Of a stretch of DNA of 49,303 nucleotides, positions 8,116 through 15,327 are shown piece by piece. Below the pieces are notes generated by a model, which was not told the origin of the DNA, did not search any database, and saw nothing but the letters and a program-made list of their open reading frames with translations. The stretch is taken from contig NZ_KI421415.1 of NCBI RefSeq assembly GCF_000472285.1, forward strand, positions 125,269-174,571. The letters are read 5' to 3'. Numbering within the stretch: position 1 is the stretch's first letter; each line of letters begins with the position of its first letter. The stretch is from Desulfuromonas sp. TF. Lineage in GTDB: Bacteria; Desulfobacterota; Desulfuromonadia; Desulfuromonadales; ATBO01. A program made the position numbers and the translations under genes.

Positions 8116-8939
8116 GGAGTCGGCCTTTCGTGGAGGACAATCCTGTCGCAGCGGGACAGGTGAGCCCCTGCCGAGACTTCGGAAACCTCGTAAAACAGAG
8201 TGTTGCCCGCCCTCCAGAGGGGCGTCGCGGTGTCCGGACGCTTCACGGGGAGGCAACGGTCCCGGCACAAGGCGGGGCAGCTCTTTCCAAGCCCTTTGGA
8301 GAAACTGTCCTCGGCATCCATCCCTTCGGCCTTGATCAGGCAATTGCGCCCCGAAACCGCAAAGGCGTAGGGAAGATGGATGGTTCGCTGGAGATCGGAG
8401 GCTTCGCTTTTCAGATAATTGCCCTCAAGGTCCGGATCGGTTTCGACGCCGACCACCCCGAAGCGCAGCAGGAGTGATCGCAGCCTGTCTCCCCGGTTCC
8501 GCCCCAAGGAACCCGGGGTCGGCGCTTCCCCCCGGGCCAGCCGGGGATCGCGGAGACCCCGATTGATCAACCGTCCGGCTCTTCGCTCGAAGAGGGGGTG
8601 GGAGTTTCGGAGCAGATCTAGAACCCCCCAGTCATTGAAGCTCACCGCCGGTGCGTATCCCCGCTGTCCGATCTCTGCCAGGAGCCGGTCAACCCGCTTG
8701 AGCCCCCCGGGAGTCACTATCGGGGTCATCAGCACGGCCTCGAATCCCGATTCTCGAGCCAGCTTGCAGAAGGATTCCGCCTCATCCGCGTCCGGCAGCA
8801 GGTCCTCGCAGAATTCGGTGCCGAAATAGAGAGCCTGAAGAGAACCCGGAGGAAGGGCGTCTTTCCACCGGGCCCGGCAGATGTCCCTGGGATCGGACGG
8901 CAGTTTTCCGGGGCGCGAAAGGCGTAAACCGTATTCCAT
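8112..8939 (-). CDS. divergent U32-like protein, UbiV-like cysteine pattern
   Basis: The 275-residue product looks like a TIM-barrel U32 relative. It has VLMTPIVTPGGL in the middle and ends with SGRNC, then a CPALCRDRC cluster. Cysteines 44, 200, 221 and 225 are placed much like the four [4Fe-4S] ligands I recall for UbiV (C39, C176, C193, C197). An in-frame TTG at 9006-9008 overlaps qhpB. I prefer the ATG at 8937-8939 because the extra 23 codons fall in a GC-rich hairpin region. The Shine-Dalgarno (GAAGAA) is weak. Family membership is less certain than for its neighbour. Confidence 0.65.
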   Translation of the reverse strand: MEYGLRLSRPGKLPSDPRDICRARWKDALPPGSLQALYFGTEFCEDLLPDADEAESFCKLARESGFEAVLMTPIVTPGGLKRVDRLLAEIGQRGYAPAVSFNDWGVLDLLRNSHPLFERRAGRLINRGLRDPRLARGEAPTPGSLGRNRGDRLRSLLLRFGVVGVETDPDLEGNYLKSEASDLQRTIHLPYAFAVSGRNCLIKAEGMDAEDSFSKGLGKSCPALCRDRCLPVKRPDTATPLWRAGNTLFYEVSEVSAGAHLSRCDRIVLHERPTP

Positions 8940-8965
8940 AAAGTGATTCTTCGAAAGAGGAGCGC

Positions 8966-8997
8966 GGGGTCCGGCCGTTGCCGGGCGCGGACCCCAC
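8966..8997 (-). terminator. GC-rich hairpin after qhpB
   Basis: GGGGTCC and GGACCCC arms plus an inner CCGG/CCGG pair form a bulged stem on the minus strand, between the qhpB stop and the U32 start. No long T-run follows, so it may be an mRNA-stabilising or partial stop element. Confidence 0.4.
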
Positions 8998-9004
8998 TGT
9001 TTGC

Positions 9005-10021
9005 TCAAAGTTTATGCCTGACCAGGGTCATGCCGTCGGTCTCCATGTTGATGACCTTGATGAATTCCATGGTCTCGGTATCGAAGACGGAGATGGTTGC
9101 GCTGCCCCCCGCATAAAGCTTTTTGCCGTCGCTGCTGGTCATCACACTGAAGCTGGTCCCTTCAGGGATGATCGCATGGTTGGTAATGGAATTGGTTTTC
9201 GCGTCGAGTTTGTATACCTCGTCCATGCCGCCGTAGATCTTGGAGCGATCCGGAGAATAGATCAAACTGTAGACAAAGGGCACGCCCCCCTGGACCATGC
9301 TCTGCTTGATCTCCCCATTGTGGGTATTGATCTCCAGCATGCCCAATCCTTCCATGTTGTAGTACGGGGAGAGGAAATACCCGTCGTTCTCATAGGTGTA
9401 ATGCCAGAGGGGGAAGATGTTCATCCCTTTTTCGAACATGGGATATACCTCTGCAATCTTCATCTGTTCACCGGAGACATCGATCTTGAAGAGATCCTGC
9501 CCGATGGCGTAAACTTCCTTGCCGCCCTTGACGAGAACGAGCTGGAAAATACCTCTGGGAACCTTAACGCTCCGCAGGATCTTCCCGCTTTCGAGGTCGA
9601 TCTGGGCGAGCATGGGCTCGGCGATGACGGCCTCCCCCCCTTCGGTGCGGCGGCCCACCAAATTGGCATAGATGGTTTTACCGTCACCGGCGGAGGTAAT
9701 CCCGAATTCGAACCGCTCCCAGCCGTCCTCGCCTTTGCTGATGTCGAGCGTCTTCAGCAGTTTCATATCCTTCATGTCGACGATATTCAGGTAACGGCGG
9801 CTGGCGGCGACCACCATCCGCCTGTCGTCCGGCAGGACGGTGTAGGCGCGGGTCCAGCCCTTGACCGGTATCCGGGCTTCGATCGTATCGTTCTCTCCAT
9901 TGATTACCTCGAGGACGTCGTAACCAAGGGAAAAGAGTCGATCCCTGGCCTGGGCCGGCCCGACAGGCGCCAGAAGACAGAACATCAAGGCTGTCAGAAT
10001 AAAATATTTTGTGTTTTTCAT
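9005..10021 (-). CDS. qhpB: quinohemoprotein amine dehydrogenase beta subunit
   Basis: The 338-residue product has a signal peptide (to about residue 25, GPAQA) followed by repeated beta-propeller (YVTN-like) blades such as DRRMVVAASRRYLNIVD and DGKKLYAGGSATISVFDTE. This matches the periplasmic beta subunit of quinohemoprotein amine dehydrogenase, a seven-bladed propeller that forms part of the active site next to the gamma subunit. The ATG has AGGAG six bases upstream. Its identity rests on the propeller pattern plus the unmistakable QhpC next to it. Confidence 0.9.
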   Translation of the reverse strand: MKNTKYFILTALMFCLLAPVGPAQARDRLFSLGYDVLEVINGENDTIEARIPVKGWTRAYTVLPDDRRMVVAASRRYLNIVDMKDMKLLKTLDISKGEDGWERFEFGITSAGDGKTIYANLVGRRTEGGEAVIAEPMLAQIDLESGKILRSVKVPRGIFQLVLVKGGKEVYAIGQDLFKIDVSGEQMKIAEVYPMFEKGMNIFPLWHYTYENDGYFLSPYYNMEGLGMLEINTHNGEIKQSMVQGGVPFVYSLIYSPDRSKIYGGMDEVYKLDAKTNSITNHAIIPEGTSFSVMTSSDGKKLYAGGSATISVFDTETMEFIKVINMETDGMTLVRHKL

Positions 10022-10078
10022 GTATTCTCCTATTGACTTAATTGGACATCGATATGTTCACTGCCCCAGCGGAGGAAC

Positions 10079-10417
10079 TCAGTCGTACTTGATCGTACGC
10101 CAGTCCCTGGCCATGTTCGAACAGACTTCATGGTATTCCGGGTTGTTGGTCAGCCCGTCGGGAGTCTGGGCCGGCCACCAGCAGTCGCCGGAGCACCCCA
10201 TGAAGTCGCGTACCGAGGCCTGACAGTTGCCTATCGGGTGGGTTCCGCGGGGATTAGTTTCCCAGCCGGTGTCGAAAATCGTCGTGCAACCGACCGGCAT
10301 GGCCAGTTCGGTGCCGCTCTCCAGAAGGGCTTCCACCTTTTTGCCTTCCCCTTTGGCCAACTCTTCCACGGCCTCTGCTTTCTTGTTCAGGGCCTTTATC
10401 CTCTGTTTTTTTTCCAT
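10079..10417 (-). CDS. qhpC: quinohemoprotein amine dehydrogenase gamma subunit (CTQ peptide precursor)
   Basis: The 112-residue precursor has a charged leader (about residues 1-37, rich in Lys and Glu) and a mature part with all cross-linking positions of the Paracoccus gamma subunit. The pairs are Cys44-Glu53, Cys65-Asp71 and Cys79-Asp87 (thioethers), and Cys75-Trp81, which becomes cysteine tryptophylquinone. The spacings 9, 6, 8 and 6 agree with those of the known protein (C7-E16, C27-D33, C41-D49, C37-W43). An extra Cys99 is unusual. There is no Sec signal, which fits export by QhpF after processing by QhpE. GGGAG precedes the ATG by five bases. Confidence 0.96.
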   Translation of the reverse strand: MEKKQRIKALNKKAEAVEELAKGEGKKVEALLESGTELAMPVGCTTIFDTGWETNPRGTHPIGNCQASVRDFMGCSGDCWWPAQTPDGLTNNPEYHEVCSNMARDWRTIKYD

Positions 10418-10466
10418 CTCGCTCCCTTTCGCTTAATTAATGAGCCACAATTATTTGAATGTCGGA

Positions 10467-11858
10467 TCAACAACCTGTTCTTTTCTCAAACTGTGCAAGC
10501 AGCTTGTCGGCCCCTGCGTGTCGCAGGTCGGCATAGAGTTCGATGCCGATCTGAAGCCAGCGCAGGATGAAGTTGCAGCTGCTCCCCGGAGGTATTCCCA
10601 GGGTGTTCTCCCTGAGGTGGTTTTCGTAATGACAGCCACCGGAGCAGAGAGTTCTGGCCCAGCACTTTTCACACATTTCGTCCTTTCCCGCCGTAACGTG
10701 GCCCAGGCAGGAGCGGATCTTTTCCGGATCGGGTCCGGTCTCCAGATTTCCCACCTCGAAGTCTTTCTCACCCGCCAGTCGATGGCAGAGGTAAAACTCT
10801 CCCCCGGCATCGACGGCCAGGTAGCCGTATCCCGCCCCGCAGGCGACGGCCTTGGTCTGCCCCATGTGCAGACGTCCGAGAAGTTCAATGAGATTGGCGA
10901 AGGGAAGAATCCTGCCCTCTCTGGCCGCTCTGGAGAAACGGCGGGCCATGGCGGCGAAGCTTTGCAGCAGCACGTCCTCCTGCTCCTGGTCGGGGAACAG
11001 GTCTTTACTGATGGGGCTCGCGGGGGCAATGCCGACTTCGTGGAAGCCAAGCCCCATCAGGTGGTCGAATACTTCTTCACATCGCGACCATTGATCAGGG
11101 GTCAACGTGACCCGAGCCGCAACCGCAGAGGTATTGTTCTCGAGAAGCGCCTGAACCTGGGGCAGGATCTTCGAGTAGCTTCCTTTGCCAGAGGCGTAGG
11201 GCCGGTTGGCATCATGCAGGTCGGGAGGGCCGTCGAGACTGACAGAGACAACGACCCGGTGGTCCCGAAAAAAGCTCACGATATCGGCGTTGAGCAGGGT
11301 GCCATTGGTTGTCAACGACACCAGAAGCCTTTTGCCCGCCGCAGAGGCCATTTTCTCCGCCTCCTCCACGGCGGCTTTTATCGCCGGCATGTTGAGCAGC
11401 GGCTCGCCGCCGAAGAGGACCAGGGTCAGGTCCTTGAGATCTCCCGATTCCTTGACCAGGTAACGGGCGGCTGCGCGTGCCGTCTCCGAGTCCAGAAGGC
11501 GTGACTGCCCTCCGTAGGAGCCGCCCTCTGCGTAACAGTAGGTGCAACGCAGATTGCAGTCCTGGGCCACTTCCAGCACCATGGTGCTCATGGGGAATTC
11601 CTCCGGGTCGAACCGGACGGGGGGCCACGATTTTGCGGAGCCCGCTGGTATCAGCAGGCGAATATCCCGCAACCCTTCCAGTACGTCGCGGTCGGATTCG
11701 GAGACTTTGCTCAGATCCACCGTGGGGTCGTTGCCCCAGCGGTTGATCACCTCCTGCACAGACGAGTCGATAAGGAACAGACTCGCATGATCGACCCCGT
11801 AGAGAATCGCCCCATCTTCCACTTCAAAAATGCGATGGTCGGCCCACTCGTGCGTCAT
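10467..11858 (-). CDS. qhpD: radical SAM/SPASM thioether-forming enzyme QhpD
   Basis: The 463-residue protein carries the radical SAM cluster motif C101-x3-C105-x2-C108 (DCNLRCTYCYAE) and a FGGEPLLN segment. A C-terminal SPASM cysteine array (LCHRL, then CEKCWARTLCSGGCHYE) would bind auxiliary [4Fe-4S] clusters. QhpD forms the Cys-to-Asp/Glu thioether bonds in QhpC before export. The gene sits between qhpA and qhpC and starts one base past the qhpA stop region, so translation is coupled. It is cytoplasmic. The overall match to known qhp order makes the identification strong. Confidence 0.94.
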   Translation of the reverse strand: MTHEWADHRIFEVEDGAILYGVDHASLFLIDSSVQEVINRWGNDPTVDLSKVSESDRDVLEGLRDIRLLIPAGSAKSWPPVRFDPEEFPMSTMVLEVAQDCNLRCTYCYAEGGSYGGQSRLLDSETARAAARYLVKESGDLKDLTLVLFGGEPLLNMPAIKAAVEEAEKMASAAGKRLLVSLTTNGTLLNADIVSFFRDHRVVVSVSLDGPPDLHDANRPYASGKGSYSKILPQVQALLENNTSAVAARVTLTPDQWSRCEEVFDHLMGLGFHEVGIAPASPISKDLFPDQEQEDVLLQSFAAMARRFSRAAREGRILPFANLIELLGRLHMGQTKAVACGAGYGYLAVDAGGEFYLCHRLAGEKDFEVGNLETGPDPEKIRSCLGHVTAGKDEMCEKCWARTLCSGGCHYENHLRENTLGIPPGSSCNFILRWLQIGIELYADLRHAGADKLLAQFEKRTGC

Positions 11859-11860
11859 GA

Positions 11861-13393
11861 TTACTTGACCCTTGGAACGTAGTCGGGCGGCACCACGGCC
11901 AAGTCGGCTTCGGCGGCATACTGGCGCCCGCCCCTTTCGTATTCAGCCTGGACTTTCACCAGCCCGGTGCCTTCGGTCTTGTACTCACGGGTGAGGATCC
12001 GCCCGTAGTCGCTCGTGGGGAAGTAGTTTCCGTTTTTCCCGATACCGCCGACCCAGGCAAGGTCGTCATCTCCCTCTCGGGTGACGTACTCGGTCAGCTT
12101 GAATTGGGCGGGAACAGGTCCGAGAAGCAGGTCTCCGGCGTAAGCGAAGGCTTCGAACTGGACCCCTTCTGCCGGGAAATGGACTCCACCGTGCACCCGG
12201 GCGCGCCCCAGTCCGGGAGTGACCTTGATATGGTCGATCTGGTCGGCCAGGGTTACGGGGACCGTATTGAGATTTTTCACCTCGAGGTTGGCCCGGGCAG
12301 CACCCGCACCCCGATAGGCGACTTTTGCTATGATGGTTTCTCCGTCACGCCTGGCTTCCAGTACTTCTACATTGCCGCCGTTGAATTTAAGGTCTGTGGC
12401 CTTGACTTGCGGGAGCTTCACCCCGTCCAGTGTCAGGGTCGTGGTCTCCCCGGCCAGAAGAAAGGAAGGCGTCACCTTGAGGACCCGGGCCGAACCGTCC
12501 GCGGGATACCAGGTGCTTGTCGAGGTGCGGAAATCGGGAGCGGGGAAGTGATGCTGGCCCTGAATGACCCCGTTGGTGAAGGCGTAGGCGCCCCGGGTCT
12601 CGAAACTGTTGTGCTGGGTCTTGGTGCGCAGGGCGTGTCCGCCGTACAGGACAGCCTCACCCTGGAAGCGCTCGCTCATCCCGTCGTGGAAGTTCAAGGT
12701 TCCCATAACGGTGTAGTCGCCGTTCTGATCCGCCTTGATCGAAGCGTAACCGCGATAGTCGCCTTTGCCCGGCTCATTGCCCAGAATAATCCAGGAGCCG
12801 GCGAGATTTGCCTTGGGAGCCTCCCAAGCCTTGCCGTAGGGATGACTCTTGGCCAGGGAAGCCAGCATCTTGCCGGCTTCATCGTACCATTTCATTTCGC
12901 GCATCTGGCCGTCGATCGCCGGGTCCATGTAATAGTGGAAGTCGCGGATCTTCGCCCAGGCTGACTCGGTCATGCGATAGGAATAGATCTTGCCGGCGCT
13001 GTGGCACCGGACGCAGGTGGCGAAGAGTTGCCCCTCTTCGTCGCTCTGAGGCGCCTCAACTGTCTGGGGGTTGTTGTTCAGGTTCAGGTACGAGACCTTC
13101 TCCAACTCCTCGGGAGAGAGGATCTGCGTTTCACAGATTTCCTTCAGGAGAGCATCCCTCTCGCCCTCCTTCAGCTCCATCCCGTGCAGCCGAGCCATGC
13201 GGTCGATGACGACGCCCCACTCATCGGGAGTGGCGCGGATCTCTTCAACCCTTGCCATTTTTCCTTCCTGGACTGCGTGGCACCCGGAGCACTTCTCCAT
13301 TGTCAGGGAATCCTTGCCGAATGCCATTGCACCCGTGGCGAGGGCTCCCATCGACACAAGCAACGTGATCAAAGCAATAACCGTTTTGCGCAT
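11861..13393 (-). CDS. qhpA: quinohemoprotein amine dehydrogenase alpha subunit, diheme
   Basis: The 510-residue product has a signal peptide (residues 1-24, GAMA) and two c-type heme sites, CSGCH (35-39) and CVRCH (127-131). Three beta-rich domains follow. This is the plan of the diheme alpha subunit of quinohemoprotein amine dehydrogenase, which passes electrons from CTQ to external cytochromes. It is the first gene of the operon. AGGAGG precedes the ATG at 13391-13393; an earlier in-frame ATG lacks a signal sequence directly behind it. Cytochrome maturation and the electron acceptor are not encoded nearby. Confidence 0.94.
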   Translation of the reverse strand: MRKTVIALITLLVSMGALATGAMAFGKDSLTMEKCSGCHAVQEGKMARVEEIRATPDEWGVVIDRMARLHGMELKEGERDALLKEICETQILSPEELEKVSYLNLNNNPQTVEAPQSDEEGQLFATCVRCHSAGKIYSYRMTESAWAKIRDFHYYMDPAIDGQMREMKWYDEAGKMLASLAKSHPYGKAWEAPKANLAGSWIILGNEPGKGDYRGYASIKADQNGDYTVMGTLNFHDGMSERFQGEAVLYGGHALRTKTQHNSFETRGAYAFTNGVIQGQHHFPAPDFRTSTSTWYPADGSARVLKVTPSFLLAGETTTLTLDGVKLPQVKATDLKFNGGNVEVLEARRDGETIIAKVAYRGAGAARANLEVKNLNTVPVTLADQIDHIKVTPGLGRARVHGGVHFPAEGVQFEAFAYAGDLLLGPVPAQFKLTEYVTREGDDDLAWVGGIGKNGNYFPTSDYGRILTREYKTEGTGLVKVQAEYERGGRQYAAEADLAVVPPDYVPRVK

Positions 13394-13529
13394 AAACTTG
13401 CTCCTCCTGTTTGTTGTTCGTTTCCCATCCTTTGCCATGACTTCTCCTTTTTTTTCAATAAAATGAATTCTTATCCGCTCCTTGCGTCAGGACAAAATAA
13501 ACGTACGGAACACACGCCAATCAACAACT

Positions 13530-13545
13530 ATCAAACAATGTTCCA
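13530..13545 (-). promoter_or_regulatory. candidate sigma54 promoter of the qhp operon
   Basis: The minus strand reads TGGAACATTGTTTGAT, compared with the sigma54 consensus TGGCAC-N5-TTGCW. It keeps GG at -24 but has GA for GC at -12. A start about 12 bases on would give a leader near 125 bases. A second, weaker candidate (TTGGCGTGTGTTCCGTA) lies just downstream. The adjacent NtrC-type activator is the main reason to look for sigma54 here. Confidence 0.35.
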
Positions 13546-13673
13546 TTTTGTTCACATCCCTTGGACAACAGCCCGCATGAAGCATAAGTCAGCGTTTTTA
13601 GAGTTTTAATTTATTTATTTTTTTTATCTAATGCAGAACAACGTTATCTTATGGATTTGGCGATTAATGGAAT

Positions 13674-13691
13674 TGGGACGTTTTTGTCTCA
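13674..13691. promoter_or_regulatory. 18-bp palindrome 1, likely activator site
   Basis: TGGGACG, four T, TGTCTCA. It fits the dyad TGRGACN-N4-TGTCYCA shared with the copies at 13708 and 13924. It lies about 140 bp upstream of the candidate promoter, a normal distance for an NtrC-type enhancer site. Confidence 0.65.
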
Positions 13692-13707
13692 CATGGGCTG
13701 AAAAGCG

Positions 13708-13725
13708 TGAGACATTCTTGTCCCA
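13708..13725. promoter_or_regulatory. 18-bp palindrome 2, likely activator site
   Basis: TGAGACA, ttct, TGTCCCA: the most symmetric copy, with one mismatch between half-sites. Its centre is 34 bp (about three helical turns) from that of palindrome 1, as expected for cooperative binding. Confidence 0.65.
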
Positions 13726-13923
13726 TCAAGAGGAAAAGCGGAGGAAGGATCTGACCGGTGAGGAAGAAGTTTTGAAGATCGACCACTGAATCTATAGCAA
13801 TGGGGCGAGGGGTCATTCGTCTTCCGCCGCTTGCCATGTCAGGGCTCTGGATGGAAATCGGCATCGCGATGTAATGAGAAATTTGGGGGTGGGAGCGTTA
13901 TGGACGGCAAAATTCCTGGGGCA

Positions 13924-13941
13924 TGGGACTAAAATGTCTCA
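13924..13941. promoter_or_regulatory. 18-bp palindrome 3, overlapping the regulator stop codon
   Basis: TGGGACT, aaaa, TGTCTCA. Its right half contains the TGA stop of the response regulator gene (13939-13941). It shares seven-base half-sites with the two copies near qhpA. Confidence 0.55.
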
Positions 13942-15327
13942 GTTGTTTCGATAGTGAGAGGGGTCGAGTTCGAGTTTCTGCAAAAGACGGTGAAGGTGGC
14001 GCCGATTCAGGTCTGCGTGTTCGGCTACTCGCGTAATGTTTCCCTGATAGTATTGCATCAGTTTCTGAAAATATTCGAGCCCCGCTTCCTCTAGCACGGA
14101 CTCCTTGAGATCGGCGTAATTGCCCGGGGGCAGATCCGGCGCCGATCCGGTTCGCACATGGGGGGGAAGGAGTTTCACGTCCAGGATTTCCTGTTTGTGA
14201 AAGGTCATGATTTGCTCGAGCAGGTGGACCAGTTCACGGATGTTGCCGGGCCAGGGATAATGCCGCAAGATATCCATGGCCTCGGGAGTCACCCTTTTGA
14301 CGTTGCGATTCAGCTTTCGATTCAGCCGATCCAGAAAATGGCGGACCAGCAACGGGATATCTTCCGGTCTTTCTCCCAGGGGAGGAATCTGTATTTCGAT
14401 CACCTTGAGCCGGTAGTAGAGGTCCTCTCGGAACGTGCCTTCCTTCACCTCTTTTTCGAGGTTTCTGTTGGTCGCCGCCACCACCCGCGCGTCGGTCGAT
14501 CGGCTCCGGGTCTCTCCCACCCGCGCAAACGTCTTTTCCTGGAGGACCCGCAACAGTTTTTTCTGCAGGATCAGTGGCATCTCGCCGATCTCATCGAGAA
14601 ATACCGTGCCGTCGGAAGCCGCCTCGAAATATCCGGCCCGATCCTGATGGGCGCCGGTGAAGGCCCCTTTTGCGTGGCCGAACAACTCGCTCTCCAGGAG
14701 GGAGTCCGGAATGGAGGCGCAATCGACGGTCACGAGTGGTTTTTCCTTGCGTGAGCCGGAGGCGTGTATGGCCCGTGCGACAAGTTCCTTGCCGGTTCCG
14801 CTTTCGCCGGTAACCAGCACGGTGGAGTCTGTATCCGCTACAGCCGATACAGACTCGATGACCTTGCGGATCAGTGTGCTCTTGCCGACGATACCTTCGA
14901 ATTCAGCCTTGCGGCCCGTGGTTTCCGCCAGGAGCCGGTATCGTTGCCTCTGGCCCCTGTGGTCCAGAGCCCTTTGCAGAGTCAATTCGATTTTATCCAG
15001 GTCAAAGGGCTTCTCCAGAAAATCGTAGGCGCCCTCCCGTACCGCCTGTACCGCCGTCTCTATGGTGCCGTGGGCGGAAAGGAGCAGAACAGGCAGTTCA
15101 GGCTGCACCTGAAGCGCGCGCCGCAACAATTCCAGCCCGTCCATCCCGGGCATTTTGAGATCGAATATCGCTGCATCTGGACCCCAGGAGCTGATATACG
15201 CCAGCCCCTGCTCCGATTCACACTGGCCCACCGCGTCGTAACCCATCGATTTAAGGGCCTGGACGAGTGCCGAGAGGAGAGCCTGGTCGTCGTCGACAAC
15301 TAAAATTCGAGGTTCGCTCACGGTCAT
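13939..15327 (-). CDS. NtrC-family sigma54-dependent response regulator
   Basis: The 462-residue protein has an N-terminal receiver domain (Asp pair in VVDDD, phospho-acceptor Asp56 in FDLKMPGMDG). The central AAA+ domain has Walker A GESGTGKE, the GAFTGA loop that touches sigma54, and Walker B VFLDEIGE. The C-terminal helix-turn-helix lies around VAEHADLNRRHLHRLLQKL. It should activate a sigma54 promoter when phosphorylated by the kinase whose gene overlaps it (ATGA). The most likely target is the qhp operon directly downstream, given the three palindromes in the gap. It replaces the AraC-type QhpR found in pseudomonads. Confidence 0.92.
   Translation of the reverse strand: MTVSEPRILVVDDDQALLSALVQALKSMGYDAVGQCESEQGLAYISSWGPDAAIFDLKMPGMDGLELLRRALQVQPELPVLLLSAHGTIETAVQAVREGAYDFLEKPFDLDKIELTLQRALDHRGQRQRYRLLAETTGRKAEFEGIVGKSTLIRKVIESVSAVADTDSTVLVTGESGTGKELVARAIHASGSRKEKPLVTVDCASIPDSLLESELFGHAKGAFTGAHQDRAGYFEAASDGTVFLDEIGEMPLILQKKLLRVLQEKTFARVGETRSRSTDARVVAATNRNLEKEVKEGTFREDLYYRLKVIEIQIPPLGERPEDIPLLVRHFLDRLNRKLNRNVKRVTPEAMDILRHYPWPGNIRELVHLLEQIMTFHKQEILDVKLLPPHVRTGSAPDLPPGNYADLKESVLEEAGLEYFQKLMQYYQGNITRVAEHADLNRRHLHRLLQKLELDPSHYRNN

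Larger units (their letters stand above)
13394..13938. other. 545-base control region upstream of qhpA
   Basis: No convincing gene lies here. It is A/T-rich compared with its surroundings (for example a T-rich run near 13605-13628). It contains three 18-bp palindromes and a possible sigma54 promoter, listed separately. A 66-codon reading frame at 13664-13864 lacks a ribosome site and covers the palindromes, so it was not accepted. Confidence 0.75.

Noticed and set aside
9005-13393. Methylamine dehydrogenase or an unrelated cytochrome operon
   Set aside because: The QhpC cross-link residues and the QhpD-type radical SAM gene are specific to quinohemoprotein amine dehydrogenase.
13512-13528. 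Second sigma54-like sequence, TTGGCGTGTGTTCCGTA on the minus strand
   Set aside because: The -12 part reads CCGTA and the -24 part TGGCGT, so it fits less well than the candidate at 13530.
13664-13864. 66-codon minus-strand frame in the qhpA control region
   Set aside because: No ribosome site, no family pattern, and it overlaps two regulatory palindromes.
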